The position numbers and the translations under genes are program-made. The notes below the pieces were generated by a model. That model searched no databases. It was not told the origin of the DNA and saw only the letters and a program-made list of their open reading frames with translations. Positions 48,051-57,042 of a DNA stretch of 57,415 nucleotides are shown here, piece after piece (within the stretch, counting starts at the first letter, position 1; every line of letters begins with the position of its first letter). Origin of the DNA: Mycobacterium hubeiense (GTDB taxonomy: Bacteria; Actinomycetota; Actinomycetes; Mycobacteriales; Mycobacteriaceae). Location: the NCBI RefSeq assembly GCF_002838065.1, contig NZ_PIZU01000027.1, positions 1-57,415 of the forward strand, in the 5' to 3' direction.

Positions 48051-48769
48051 GCCTGCTGGGGTATTGCATTGTGGCCCTGGTGATTCTGCTCGCTTCCTGC
48101 CTGCAGTCGTCGATCGGGTTCGGCATCGGCATGCTGGCCGCGCCGTTCGTGACGCTCGTCGACCCGGAGCTGATCCCCGGCACGCTGATCATGGTGGCGA
48201 CGCTGGTCACGCTGATGGTCGTGGTGCGCGAACGCGAGCACATCGACCTGCACGGCACCGGGTGGGCGCTGGTGGGCCGCGTACCGGGCACGATCGCGGG
48301 CGCCGTGCTGTTGGCGATGCTGCCGCAGCGGGCGCTGGCCATCATGCTCGCCGGCGTGGTGCTCGTCGGCGTGGCGCTGACCAGCGTCGGCTGGATTCCG
48401 GCGGCGCGGCGGCGCAATGTGGTGCTGGCCGGGGCCACGTCGGGCCTGCTCGGCACCGCGACGTCGATCGGCGGCCCCCCGATGGCGCTGGTGTGGCAGC
48501 GCAATAGCGGTGCGCGGCTGCGCAGCACGATGAGCGGCTTCTTTCTGGTCGGCTCGCTGATGTCGATCGCCGCGCTCGCCGCGACCGGCGCGGTCGACGG
48601 CCACACCTTGTGGGGCTTCGCGGTGTTGGTGCCGGCGGCGGTCGTGGGTTACGCGCTGTCGCGTCGCATCAACAGGTTCCTCGACCCGAAACGATTGCGG
48701 TGGTTGGCGATAGGCGCGTCCACGATGGGCGCCGTCGTGCTGATCGGCCGTGAACTGCTGGCGATGTGA
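48047..48769 (+). CDS. TauE/SafE-family permease
   Basis: A 240-aa membrane protein with 7-8 TM helices. Family features: QSSIGFGIGMLAAPFVTLVD (repeat 1), MLAGVVLVGVALTSVG, and ATSGLLGTATSIGGPPMALV (repeat 2 with GGPP). Family members export sulfonates, sulfite or organic acids. Located before an IclR regulator and a glucarate dehydratase gene, so a sugar-acid transporter role is possible. ATG 48047. Confidence 0.85.
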   Translation: MSLLGYCIVALVILLASCLQSSIGFGIGMLAAPFVTLVDPELIPGTLIMVATLVTLMVVVREREHIDLHGTGWALVGRVPGTIAGAVLLAMLPQRALAIMLAGVVLVGVALTSVGWIPAARRRNVVLAGATSGLLGTATSIGGPPMALVWQRNSGARLRSTMSGFFLVGSLMSIAALAATGAVDGHTLWGFAVLVPAAVVGYALSRRINRFLDPKRLRWLAIGASTMGAVVLIGRELLAM

Positions 48770-48777
48770 GAGGAGCG

Positions 48778-49581
48778 ATGGTGGTAGACGAGCCGGATCT
48801 GGCCGTGCGCAAGGTGAAGTCGGCCGTGCGGACCGTCGAGCTGCTCGAGTATCTGGCGGCCCGGCCGGATAGGCCGGTGCGGCTGCGGGAGATCAGCGAC
48901 GCGCTGGACATGCCGCGCAGTAGCGCGCACGCCCTGCTGCGCACACTGGTCGCGCAGGGCTGGGTGCGCTCAGATGCGTCGGGCACCCTGTACGGCATCG
49001 GTATTCGGGCGCTGCTCGTCGGGACCAGCTATCTGGACAGCGACCCGTACCTGCCGTTGATCACCCCGTTCCTCGACGATCTGCGCGACCAACTCGATGA
49101 GACGTTCCACCTCGGCCGGCTCGACGGCACCGACATCGTCTACCTCGCCACCCGCGAATCCAAGCAATACACCCGCACGGCCAGCCGCGTCGGTCGCCGG
49201 CTGCCCGCGTACGCCACCGCGCTGGGAAAAGCCTTGCTGGCAAAGCGATTCGGCGCCGACCGCGACGCGCACTTGCCCGCGCTGAAGCCGTTGACCGCGA
49301 ACACGATCGTCGACCGTGACGTGCTTGACGACGTGCTCGATGACGTGCGCGTGCGCGGATACGCCACCGACAATGAAGAGAACACTGAAGGGCTGCGATG
49401 CTTCGCCGCCGCCTTGCGGTACTGCCAGCCGGCGCAGGACGCCATCAGCGCGTCGGTGCCGGTGGATCGGCTTACCCCGTCGCGCGAACGCGAGATCGTC
49501 GAAGCGCTACGCGCCATGGGCGACAAGGTGTCTCGCGTGGTCCGGCCATTAGCGAACGGCGACAAATGGTTTGCGTCGTAA
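48778..49581 (+). CDS. IclR-family transcriptional regulator
   Basis: A 267-aa protein. N-terminal winged HTH (AVRTVELLEYLAARPDRPVR; EISDALDMPRSSAHALLRTL) and C-terminal IclR ligand domain (HLGRLDGTDIVYLATRESKQ; LPAYATALGKALLA; DNEENTEGLRCFAAAL). ATG 48778 has GAGAGGAG 5 bases upstream; GTG 48766 inside the TauE end is less likely. It likely controls the following glucarate dehydratase and the upstream TauE gene; IclR proteins commonly sense aromatic or sugar acids. Confidence 0.92.
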   Translation: MVVDEPDLAVRKVKSAVRTVELLEYLAARPDRPVRLREISDALDMPRSSAHALLRTLVAQGWVRSDASGTLYGIGIRALLVGTSYLDSDPYLPLITPFLDDLRDQLDETFHLGRLDGTDIVYLATRESKQYTRTASRVGRRLPAYATALGKALLAKRFGADRDAHLPALKPLTANTIVDRDVLDDVLDDVRVRGYATDNEENTEGLRCFAAALRYCQPAQDAISASVPVDRLTPSREREIVEALRAMGDKVSRVVRPLANGDKWFAS

Positions 49582-49599
49582 ATCTGGGAGATTGAGAAG

Positions 49600-50945
49600 A
49601 TGAGTACCTCACGCACACCCGTCGTCCGCGACATGACGGTGATTCCCGTCGCCGGCCACGACAGCATGCTGCTCAACCTCAGCGGCGCGCACGGCCCCTT
49701 CTTCACCCGAAACCTGGTAGTGCTCACCGACTCCGACGGACGAAAGGGCGTCGGCGAGGTGCCCGGCGGTGAGCAGATCCGGCGCACGCTCGAGGACGCC
49801 CGCGCCATCGTCACCGGCCGCAGCGTCGGCGACTACCACGCCGTGCTCAACGACATGCGGCGGGCCTTCGCCGACCGGGACGCGGGCGGGCGCGGGGTGC
49901 AGACGTTCGATCTGCGCGTCGCCGTACACGCGGTCACCGCGGTCGAATCGGCAATGCTCGACCTGCTCGGCCAGCACCTCGAGGTCCCGGTCGCCGCGCT
50001 GCTCGGTGACGGCCAGCAGCGCGATCGCGTGCAGGCGCTCGGCTATCTGTTCTACGTCGGCGACCGCACCAAGACCGATCTGGCATACCGCTCCCCGGCC
50101 GATGAGGACGCGGGCGCCGACGACTGGTTGCGACTCCGCCATGAGGAGGCGCTGTCGCCCGAGGCGGTGGTGCGGCTCGCCGAGGCCGCCCGCGCGCGGT
50201 ACGGCTTCCGCGACTTCAAGCTCAAGGGCGGGGTGCTGCCGGCCGCCGACGAGGCCAAGGCGGTGACGCGCTCGCCGACCGCTTCCCGGATGCGCGAATC
50301 ACGTTGGACCCCAACGGCGGTTGGCTGCTCAAGGATGCGGTAAAGACGTGTCGCGACCTGATCGGCGTGCTCGCATACGCCGAGGACCCCGTCGGGCCCG
50401 AGGGCGGCTTCTCGGGTCGCGAGGTGATGGCCGAGTTCAAGCGCGCCACCGGGCTGCCGACGGCGACGAACATGATCGCCTGCGACTGGCGCGAGCTGGG
50501 CCATGCGATCCGCGCGGGTGCGATCGACATCCCGCTGGCCGATCCGCACTTCTGGACGATGGCCGGTTCGGTGCGGGTCGCGCAGCTCTGCGACGCGTGG
50601 GGGCTGACGTGGGGTTCGCACTCCAACAACCACTTCGACGTGTCGCTGGCGATGTTCACCCATGTGGCCGCGGCGGCGCCCGGCGAGATCACCGCGATCG
50701 ACACCCATTGGATCTGGCAGGACGGGCAGCGAATCACGCGCGAGCCCTACGCGATCGTCGACGGATACCTGACAGTGCCGGACAAACCGGGCCTCGGCGT
50801 CGAGCTCGACGACGAAGCGGTGGCCGCCGCCCACGAGCTGTATCAGCGGGAGGGCCTCGGCGGCCGTGACGACGCGATCGCGATGCAGTATCTGATTCCG
50901 GGCTGGACGTTCGACAGTAAACGCCCGGCGCTACAGCGGGACTGA
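49600..50945 (+). pseudogene. Frameshifted glucarate dehydratase
   Basis: An enolase-superfamily gene of ~448 codons split by one frameshift near 50265-50275. First part (247 codons) has NLSGAHGPFFTRNLVVL, VQTFDLRVAVHAVTAVESAM and FRDFKLKGGVLPAADEAK; the correct frame resumes as ALADRFPDARITLDPNGGWL and then has YAEDPVGPEGGFSGREVMAE, ATNMIACDWREL, SHSNNHFDVSLAMFTHVAAA. All catalytic motifs survive across the two parts. This matches classic GudD better than the copy at 43003. A one-base loss or a sequence error is possible. Confidence 0.8.
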
Positions 50946-50977
50946 CGGCATCCGATCCGGCGTCATCGAAATCAACA

Positions 50978-51013
50978 AAATGGCTGCTCGCGGGCACCGG
51001 AATGCAGCCATTT
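50978..51013. terminator. Bidirectional terminator hairpin
   Basis: AAATGGCTGC and GCAGCCATTT form a 10-bp stem with a 16-base loop between the convergent glucarate dehydratase and DUF1361 genes. Confidence 0.65.
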
Positions 51014-51015
51014 CG

Positions 51016-51666
51016 TCAGTCTCGGCGCAAGGCTTGACCCGGCGACCACAGCGACCACACAGTGAGGTACGCCAGCCCGAAGAACGCCGCGACGGCGAAA
51101 GCCACGCCCGTCGACTGCACCTGGGCGAACGGCGAGCGCACCCAATCGAGCGTCGTCGACGCCACCGCCTCCGGCCGCGTCACCAAATCCCATGAGTTCC
51201 ACCGCTGGAACCGCCCGATCACCACGCCCATAGCGCACAGCCCGACCGAAACGGCGACCGTCATCCACCCCGCGAGGGGGCCGAACTCGCGGTCGACCCG
51301 TTGATGAATCAGATGCATCGACACCACGCCGAGGATGATGCCGGTCCACGCGGCGACACCGAATTGCAAGACGTGCCGCCATAATTCGACGCCTTCGCCG
51401 AGATGGACGAGGTCCGTCACCAGATACGGCGAGTTCGGCAGGAAGGCCAGCCATCCCAGGCCCAGCGGTATCAGCCAGCCGCGCTGGCGCACGACGGCGA
51501 ACCCGGCCGCGAAGACCACCGGGATCCAGGCCAACACCAGATTCCACACCAGATACCAGGTCGGGTAGAACAGCGGCGCGGTCGGATCGGTGATACCCAG
51601 CGCGATCGTCAGAGCGCTCGTCGCCATCAACGAGCCGATCAGGACGATGCGGCGCACATCGGTCAT
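51016..51666 (-). CDS. DUF1361 membrane protein
   Basis: A 216-aa protein with about six TM helices and the DUF1361 signature WLIPLGLGWLAFLPNSPYLV followed by TDLVHLGE. The N-terminus (MTDVRRIVLIGSLMATSAL) leads directly into TM1. Function unknown. It is divergent from the 788-aa membrane protein. Confidence 0.85.
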   Translation of the reverse strand: MTDVRRIVLIGSLMATSALTIALGITDPTAPLFYPTWYLVWNLVLAWIPVVFAAGFAVVRQRGWLIPLGLGWLAFLPNSPYLVTDLVHLGEGVELWRHVLQFGVAAWTGIILGVVSMHLIHQRVDREFGPLAGWMTVAVSVGLCAMGVVIGRFQRWNSWDLVTRPEAVASTTLDWVRSPFAQVQSTGVAFAVAAFFGLAYLTVWSLWSPGQALRRD

Positions 51667-51801
51667 CCCTGCAGTTTGCCAGCTGTGACGCAGTCGCCCT
51701 ACTTGTCGCCGTCGCTCACCGCAATGAGACCACTGTCCGGTTAACTTGTCGGCGAGCCGCTTTTATCGCGGCCCACGCCGATCAGAGAAGAGCAGTGCAA
51801 C

Positions 51802-54168
51802 ATGCGAGTTGACGGGCGGTTTGTCGCCGTTTCGGGCAGCTTGCTGCAACCACTGACCCGACGCACCAACGACATCCTGCGGCTGCTGCTTTCCGCCGTC
51901 TTCCTGGCGATCGTCATCACCAGCTCGTTGATCACCCGCAACGAATGGGTGTCGCTGGAGAAATCCATCTCCGAGATCGTCGGTGTGCTGACGCCGACCC
52001 AGTCCAACCTGGTCTATCTGGCCTACGGCATCGCGATCCTGGCGCTGCCGTTCATCATCCTGGTCGGCCTGATCGTCGCCAGGCAGTGGAAGCTGCTGGG
52101 CGCGTACGCGGCCGCCGGGCTGATCGCCATGATCGCGCTGTCGATCACCGGCAACGGCATCGCCGCACCTACCTGGCACTTCGACCTGTCCGAGCGACTC
52201 GACACCGTGCTATCGCAGTTCCTCGACGACCCGCGCTGGATCGCGATGCTCGCCGCGGTGCTGACGGTGTCGGGCCCGTGGCTGCCCGCCCGCTGGCGGC
52301 GCTGGTGGTGGGGGCTGCTGCTGGCCTTCGTGCCGATCCACCTCGTCGTCAGCGCCGTGGTGCCGGCCCGCTCGCTGCTGGGCCTGGCGGTGGGATGGTT
52401 CGTCGGCGCGCTCGTGGTGCTCGTCGTCGGCACGCCTGCGTTGGAGGTGCCGCTCGACGGCGCCGTGCGCGCGCTTGACCGACGCGGGTTCCGGGCGTCC
52501 CGGCTGACGGTGGTCCGGCCGGCCGGCCGCGGCCCGCTGGTGCTATCGGCCACCTCGTCCGATCCGGACTCGGTCGCCACCGTAGAAATGTACGGCCCGA
52601 ACCAGCGCAGCGGCGGGGCGATGCGCGAGCTCTGGCGAAAGTTCACCCTGCGCACGGCGGAAACCGGGCCGCTGCACGTGTCCATGCGACGCGCCGTCGA
52701 GCATCGTGCCCTGATGGCCATCGCCGTCGGCGATCTGGGCATCGCCAACAGTGCGACGATGGCCGTCGCCGCACTCGATCGCGGCTGGACCCTGTACGCG
52801 CACACGCCCGCCCGCGGTACCGCGCTCGACGACTCCGTCCCCGTCGCCGACGTGTGGGACACGTTGCGGCTCCTGCACGACCAGCAGATCTCGCACGGCA
52901 GCCTGCGCGCCAAGGACATCACCGTCGACGACGGCGCGGTGCTCTTCGGCGGCTTCGGCAACGCCGAGTACGGCGCCACCGACGCGCAGCTCCAATCCGA
53001 TATCGCGCAACTTCTGGTGACGACGACGGCCGTCTACGGCCCGGAACCCGCAGTCACCGCGGCGATCGAGGCGTTTGGCAAGGATGCCGTGCTGACGGCG
53101 TCGCGTCGGCTCACCAAATCCGCTGTGCCGTCACGCATTCGGGAGCCGGTCGCTGACGCCAAAGCGGTTATGTCCGCTGCGCGCGAGGAGGTCAAGCGCC
53201 AGACGGGCGCCGATCAGATCGAAGCCGAGACCATCACGCGCTTCACCCGAGCCCAGCTCATCCAGCTAGTGCTGCTCGTCGCGCTGGTCTACGTCGCGTA
53301 CCCGTTCATCAGCGCCGTGCCGACGTTTTTCACCGAACTGCGCACCGCGAACTGGTGGTGGGCGCTGGTCGGGCTGCTGGTGTCGGCGTTGAAGTACATC
53401 GGTGCGGCGGCCGCATTATGGGCGTGCGCGGACGGGTTGGTGAAGTTCCGGCATCTGGCAGTCATGCAGGTGGCCAACACTTTTGCCGCGACCACCACAC
53501 CCGCCGGTGTCGGCGGCCTGGCGCTCAGCACGCGCTTTCTGCAGAAGGGCGGGCTCGGTGCGCTGCGCGCCACTACCGCTGTGGCGGTGCAGAATTCGGT
53601 GCAGGTGCTCACCCACATAGCGTTGCTGATCTTCTTCAGCGCCGCCGCCGGCGCGTCGGCCGATCTGTCACACTTCGTGCCGTCTGCGGCGGTGCTGTAT
53701 CTGGTTGCGGGGCTGGCGCTGGGGCTCGTCGGGACGTTCTTGTTCGTGCCCAAACTGCGGCGGTGGTTGGCGACGGCGGTGCGGCCCCGCCTCAAGGAGG
53801 TGATGGACGATCTCGTCGTCCTCGCCCGCGAACCCTGGCGGCTAGGGCTGATCGTCCTGGGCTGTGCGGGAACGACTCTCGGCGCCGCATTGGCGTTGTG
53901 GGCCAGCATCGAAGCGTTCGGCGGTGACGCGTCGTTCGTCACGGTGACGGTCGTGACCATGGTCGCGGGCACGCTCGCGTCGGCCGCGCCCACCCCCGGC
54001 GGGGTCGGCGCGGTGGAGGCGGCGCTGATCGGTGGTTTGGCCGCGTTCGGTGTGCCCGCCGCGGTGGGCGTGCCGTCGGTGCTGCTGTATCGGGTGCTGA
54101 CGTGCTGGCTGCCCGTGTTCATCGGATGGCCGATCATGCGGTGGCTCACCAAGAACGAGATGATCTAG
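51802..54168 (+). CDS. Flippase-like membrane protein with pseudokinase
   Basis: A 788-aa protein. N-terminal ~220 residues contain about six TM helices. The middle (~220-470) is a degenerate kinase-like domain: HGSLRAKDITVDDGAVLFGG where HRD and DFG are lost, then DAQLQSDIAQLL. The C-terminal ~300 residues form the lysylphosphatidylglycerol-synthetase-type TM region (ANTFAATTTPAGVGGLALST; ASAAPTPGGVGAVEAALIGG), with the PxGvGg repeat typical of this flippase-like fold. Probably a lipid- or polyprenyl-linked transport protein. No aminoacyl transfer domain is present. Confidence 0.82.
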   Translation: MRVDGRFVAVSGSLLQPLTRRTNDILRLLLSAVFLAIVITSSLITRNEWVSLEKSISEIVGVLTPTQSNLVYLAYGIAILALPFIILVGLIVARQWKLLGAYAAAGLIAMIALSITGNGIAAPTWHFDLSERLDTVLSQFLDDPRWIAMLAAVLTVSGPWLPARWRRWWWGLLLAFVPIHLVVSAVVPARSLLGLAVGWFVGALVVLVVGTPALEVPLDGAVRALDRRGFRASRLTVVRPAGRGPLVLSATSSDPDSVATVEMYGPNQRSGGAMRELWRKFTLRTAETGPLHVSMRRAVEHRALMAIAVGDLGIANSATMAVAALDRGWTLYAHTPARGTALDDSVPVADVWDTLRLLHDQQISHGSLRAKDITVDDGAVLFGGFGNAEYGATDAQLQSDIAQLLVTTTAVYGPEPAVTAAIEAFGKDAVLTASRRLTKSAVPSRIREPVADAKAVMSAAREEVKRQTGADQIEAETITRFTRAQLIQLVLLVALVYVAYPFISAVPTFFTELRTANWWWALVGLLVSALKYIGAAAALWACADGLVKFRHLAVMQVANTFAATTTPAGVGGLALSTRFLQKGGLGALRATTAVAVQNSVQVLTHIALLIFFSAAAGASADLSHFVPSAAVLYLVAGLALGLVGTFLFVPKLRRWLATAVRPRLKEVMDDLVVLAREPWRLGLIVLGCAGTTLGAALALWASIEAFGGDASFVTVTVVTMVAGTLASAAPTPGGVGAVEAALIGGLAAFGVPAAVGVPSVLLYRVLTCWLPVFIGWPIMRWLTKNEMI

Positions 54169-54234
54169 CGCTTCACGGGTGAATTACTCCCGCCAGATGC
54201 GAGTAAGCCACCTGTTAACGCAACTACGCCCCGA

Positions 54235-55764
54235 TCACTGCGCCGGCGGCAGCCGACGTGGTTCGCCGGGCCCGCCCAGTTCGGGCCCACGCTCATCGGA
54301 GCGGACGGCCGAGGACTCCACCCAACGCGGGTTGTCCGCCGCATCGACGGCGGCAGACGGCTCACCGGTTTCCGCGGAATGCACAGACACCTTGTGCGTG
54401 CGCTTGAGCGTGAAGTGGATCTCCTCGGTTTCTTCGAACACCTGCAGCGCGGCGCGTACCGGCCGCGTGGTGGTGTCGATGGTGCGGGCGACGATCGGCG
54501 GCACGAACGGCCGAATCCAGCGCGCCGCGAGCTTGGTGACCTCCGGAATCGACGGCATCCGCGAGGAACCACCCTGACTCTGTTCGACGCGAGCCGGCAG
54601 ATTCGCGGCCGCCGGCAACGCCTTGGCTTCCTGCGAGGGTTCGAGCGCGGGTTGGAGCGCTTCGACCACTCGCCGCCGCTGCTGTTCTCGATCGATTTCG
54701 TTCTGCGCCTCGACGGCCATCCGCGCACTGGCCAACTGCTGCTCCAGCCACATCATCTCGGCGGCGGCGCGCACCTCGGCACGCTTCACCGCGATGGCCG
54801 TATCGGCCTCCAGCTCGGCGCGCTCGCGCACGGCGCGTGCGGCTGCCGTGCGATCCTGCGTCGTCTCGCCGCGCCACAGCTTGAGAATCAGCGGCAGCAG
54901 GCTCAACAACGCGAAAAACGCAATCGTGGCCAGGCGCAACAACAGCGCGCCGGCGGTGCTGAGCGTGTAGTCGTTCATCGCGGCCCAGCGCGCGCCGAGG
55001 CCACGATCCGCGTCCATGACGGCGCTCTGACGAGCCCGGGCGAGCGTCCGCTCGGCGACGGCGATGTCCGCGTCCAGTGTCGGCGCCAGGCGGTCCCGCT
55101 CGGCGACGGCCGTGTCCAGCTCCCGTTGGCTATCCCCGAGAAACTCTGTCGCCGTGCGAGTTTCGGGGCCAGCGCCGGGCACGCCCGTGATGTGAGTCTG
55201 CGGGCAGCCGGGGGTGGGATGGAATTCGCACCGCGCGACGACGAGCGCTTCGTCGCGGTGACGTCGGGCCTGCTCCACCGCATCGTCGAGCGCGGCGCGC
55301 TGTTCGCGCGTTCGGTCGAGATCCGCCGACGCCTGCACGACGGCGGGCGCTGAGTCGGCGCGACGGGCGGCCTGCTCGTCGAGAACGCGGTCGATCGACC
55401 CGGCGAACATCGCCAGGGCGGCGAGCTCGCCGACGACAACCCCCACCGCCAGCGCGACCGCCGCGCGGCCGACGACACCTGGCCACGCGCGCGTCGCGCC
55501 GCTGACCATCACGCGGCCGACCGCACCTACCAGCAGGGCGACGATGAGCGTCAGCGCTGCGACGGCGGGCAGCGACACGTCTGTCGATCCCGCGACGGCC
55601 AGGGCCGCGACCAGCCACGCCAGCACCGCACCGAGCAGCACCACCGCGCCGGCGACCGCGTGCGTGGACCGTTCGTGACGTTCACCAAGCTCGTGGCGTT
55701 CTCCACCGCCGAGCCATACCAGCACCGCTACGCTGCGGTGTTCGGTAATCCTATTGGCGCACAT
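54235..55764 (-). CDS. DUF4407 membrane protein
   Basis: A 509-aa protein. It has N-terminal TM helices (AVAGAVVLLGAVLAWLVAAL; AAVALAVGVVVGELAALAMF), a long coiled-coil domain (~130-270; DLDRTREQRAALDDAVEQAR), another TM (LRLATIAFFALLSLLPLILK) and a second coiled region (~330-400) before a disordered tail. This matches the DUF4407 architecture. ATG 55764 has GGAG upstream; the reading upstream of it is not needed. Function unknown. Confidence 0.8.
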   Translation of the reverse strand: MCANRITEHRSVAVLVWLGGGERHELGERHERSTHAVAGAVVLLGAVLAWLVAALAVAGSTDVSLPAVAALTLIVALLVGAVGRVMVSGATRAWPGVVGRAAVALAVGVVVGELAALAMFAGSIDRVLDEQAARRADSAPAVVQASADLDRTREQRAALDDAVEQARRHRDEALVVARCEFHPTPGCPQTHITGVPGAGPETRTATEFLGDSQRELDTAVAERDRLAPTLDADIAVAERTLARARQSAVMDADRGLGARWAAMNDYTLSTAGALLLRLATIAFFALLSLLPLILKLWRGETTQDRTAAARAVRERAELEADTAIAVKRAEVRAAAEMMWLEQQLASARMAVEAQNEIDREQQRRRVVEALQPALEPSQEAKALPAAANLPARVEQSQGGSSRMPSIPEVTKLAARWIRPFVPPIVARTIDTTTRPVRAALQVFEETEEIHFTLKRTHKVSVHSAETGEPSAAVDAADNPRWVESSAVRSDERGPELGGPGEPRRLPPAQ

Positions 55765-55882
55765 GGGTACTCCAAACGTCTCAATGGTTGTATCGGCAGG
55801 ACGGGGCCGTGGCCACGCCGTCGCGCCAGTGCGAATTGCGCCAATCATCTCATAGCGCCTCGGCGGGCGCTGTGGCCGCCGT

Positions 55883-56923
55883 TTACGGCCGGAACTGCAG
55901 GATGCGGTCGTCGCCGTCGCGGGGACTTCCCCGGCCGTCGCGGTTGCTCGTGGTGAACCACAGACTTCCGTCCGGCGCGGACACCACGGTCCGCAGCCGC
56001 CCGTACTGCCCGACGAACAGCGGCACCGAACCGCCCAGCGAGCCGTCGCCGCCGACCGGTACCTGGATGAGCCGCTGACCGCGCAGCGCCGCCACCCACA
56101 GCGAGCCGCCGTAGTAGGCCAGCCCCGACGGCGACGCCTCGTCAGTGGTCCACTGGGTCACTGGGTCGATCAGCCCTGCGGTGTCGGCCCGCCCTTCGGC
56201 CATCGGCCAGCCGTAGTTGCCGCCCGGCTCGATGAGGTTGAGTTCGTCCCACCGATTCGAGCCATACTCGGTGGCCCACAGCCGTCCGGCCGAATCCCAC
56301 GCCAGACCCTGGACGTTGCGATGCCCGAACGACCACACCGGCGACGCCGGATCGGGATTGTCCGACGGCGTCGAACCGTCGGGATTGATCCGAAGAATCT
56401 TGCCGCCCAGCGACGACTTGTCCTGCGCCAGCGCAGGATTGCCGCTCTCACCCGTCGCCACATAGAGCTTGCCGTCCGGGCCGAAGGCGATGCGTCCGCC
56501 GTCGTGAACAGACGCCGCCGGGATGCCGGTCAGTATCGGCGTCTGCCCGGTGAGCGCTTGACCGTCGAAGGTCATCCGCGCGACGCGGTTGTCCCCGTCC
56601 GTCGTGAAGTAGGCGAACACCGTCGACCGGGCGGTGGCCAGACCGAGCAGCCCGCCTTCCCCGCGCGCCGCGACGCCGGCAACGCTGCCTGCGTCGCTCA
56701 CCACGCCCGCTGACAGGTGTTTCACCGCGCCGCTGTCGCGTTCGGCGATCAGCGCGCTGCCGTCGGGCAGAAACGCGATGCCCCATGGCACATCGAGATT
56801 GGTGGCGACATCTGCGACACCGGGGGCATTCGGCTGACCGCGGGATTCCACGTCATTTCCGCATGCGACGACCAAGAGCAGGGCTGAGGCGATCGCGCCG
56901 GCTGCTCGCATCAACGTGGCCAC
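55883..56923 (-). CDS. PQQ-type glucose/sorbosone dehydrogenase lipoprotein
   Basis: A 346-aa lipoprotein. The signal ends ALLLVVAC with the acceptor Cys at residue 21. The mature domain is a six-bladed GSDH propeller: LDVPWGIAFLPDGSALIAER, GEGGLLGLA, DGGRIAFGPDGKLYVATGE, WSFGHRNVQGLAWD, WGWP-like NYGWPMAEG and a terminal GSPRDGDDRILQF. It would oxidise sugars with PQQ outside the membrane. Its last ~22 codons are duplicated as a 68-bp remnant at 901-968. Confidence 0.9.
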   Translation of the reverse strand: MATLMRAAGAIASALLLVVACGNDVESRGQPNAPGVADVATNLDVPWGIAFLPDGSALIAERDSGAVKHLSAGVVSDAGSVAGVAARGEGGLLGLATARSTVFAYFTTDGDNRVARMTFDGQALTGQTPILTGIPAASVHDGGRIAFGPDGKLYVATGESGNPALAQDKSSLGGKILRINPDGSTPSDNPDPASPVWSFGHRNVQGLAWDSAGRLWATEYGSNRWDELNLIEPGGNYGWPMAEGRADTAGLIDPVTQWTTDEASPSGLAYYGGSLWVAALRGQRLIQVPVGGDGSLGGSVPLFVGQYGRLRTVVSAPDGSLWFTTSNRDGRGSPRDGDDRILQFRP

Positions 56924-57042
56924 TCAGCCGGTTTACCCGAAATTGCCAGATCGCACGCGGTTTCCGGAAACCCGGGGTGGTGTTTGCTGTTTCGCGTCAG
57001 CTGTTGACGCTCCAGATTTCGATAGCGTGGCTTCGACTGGAC

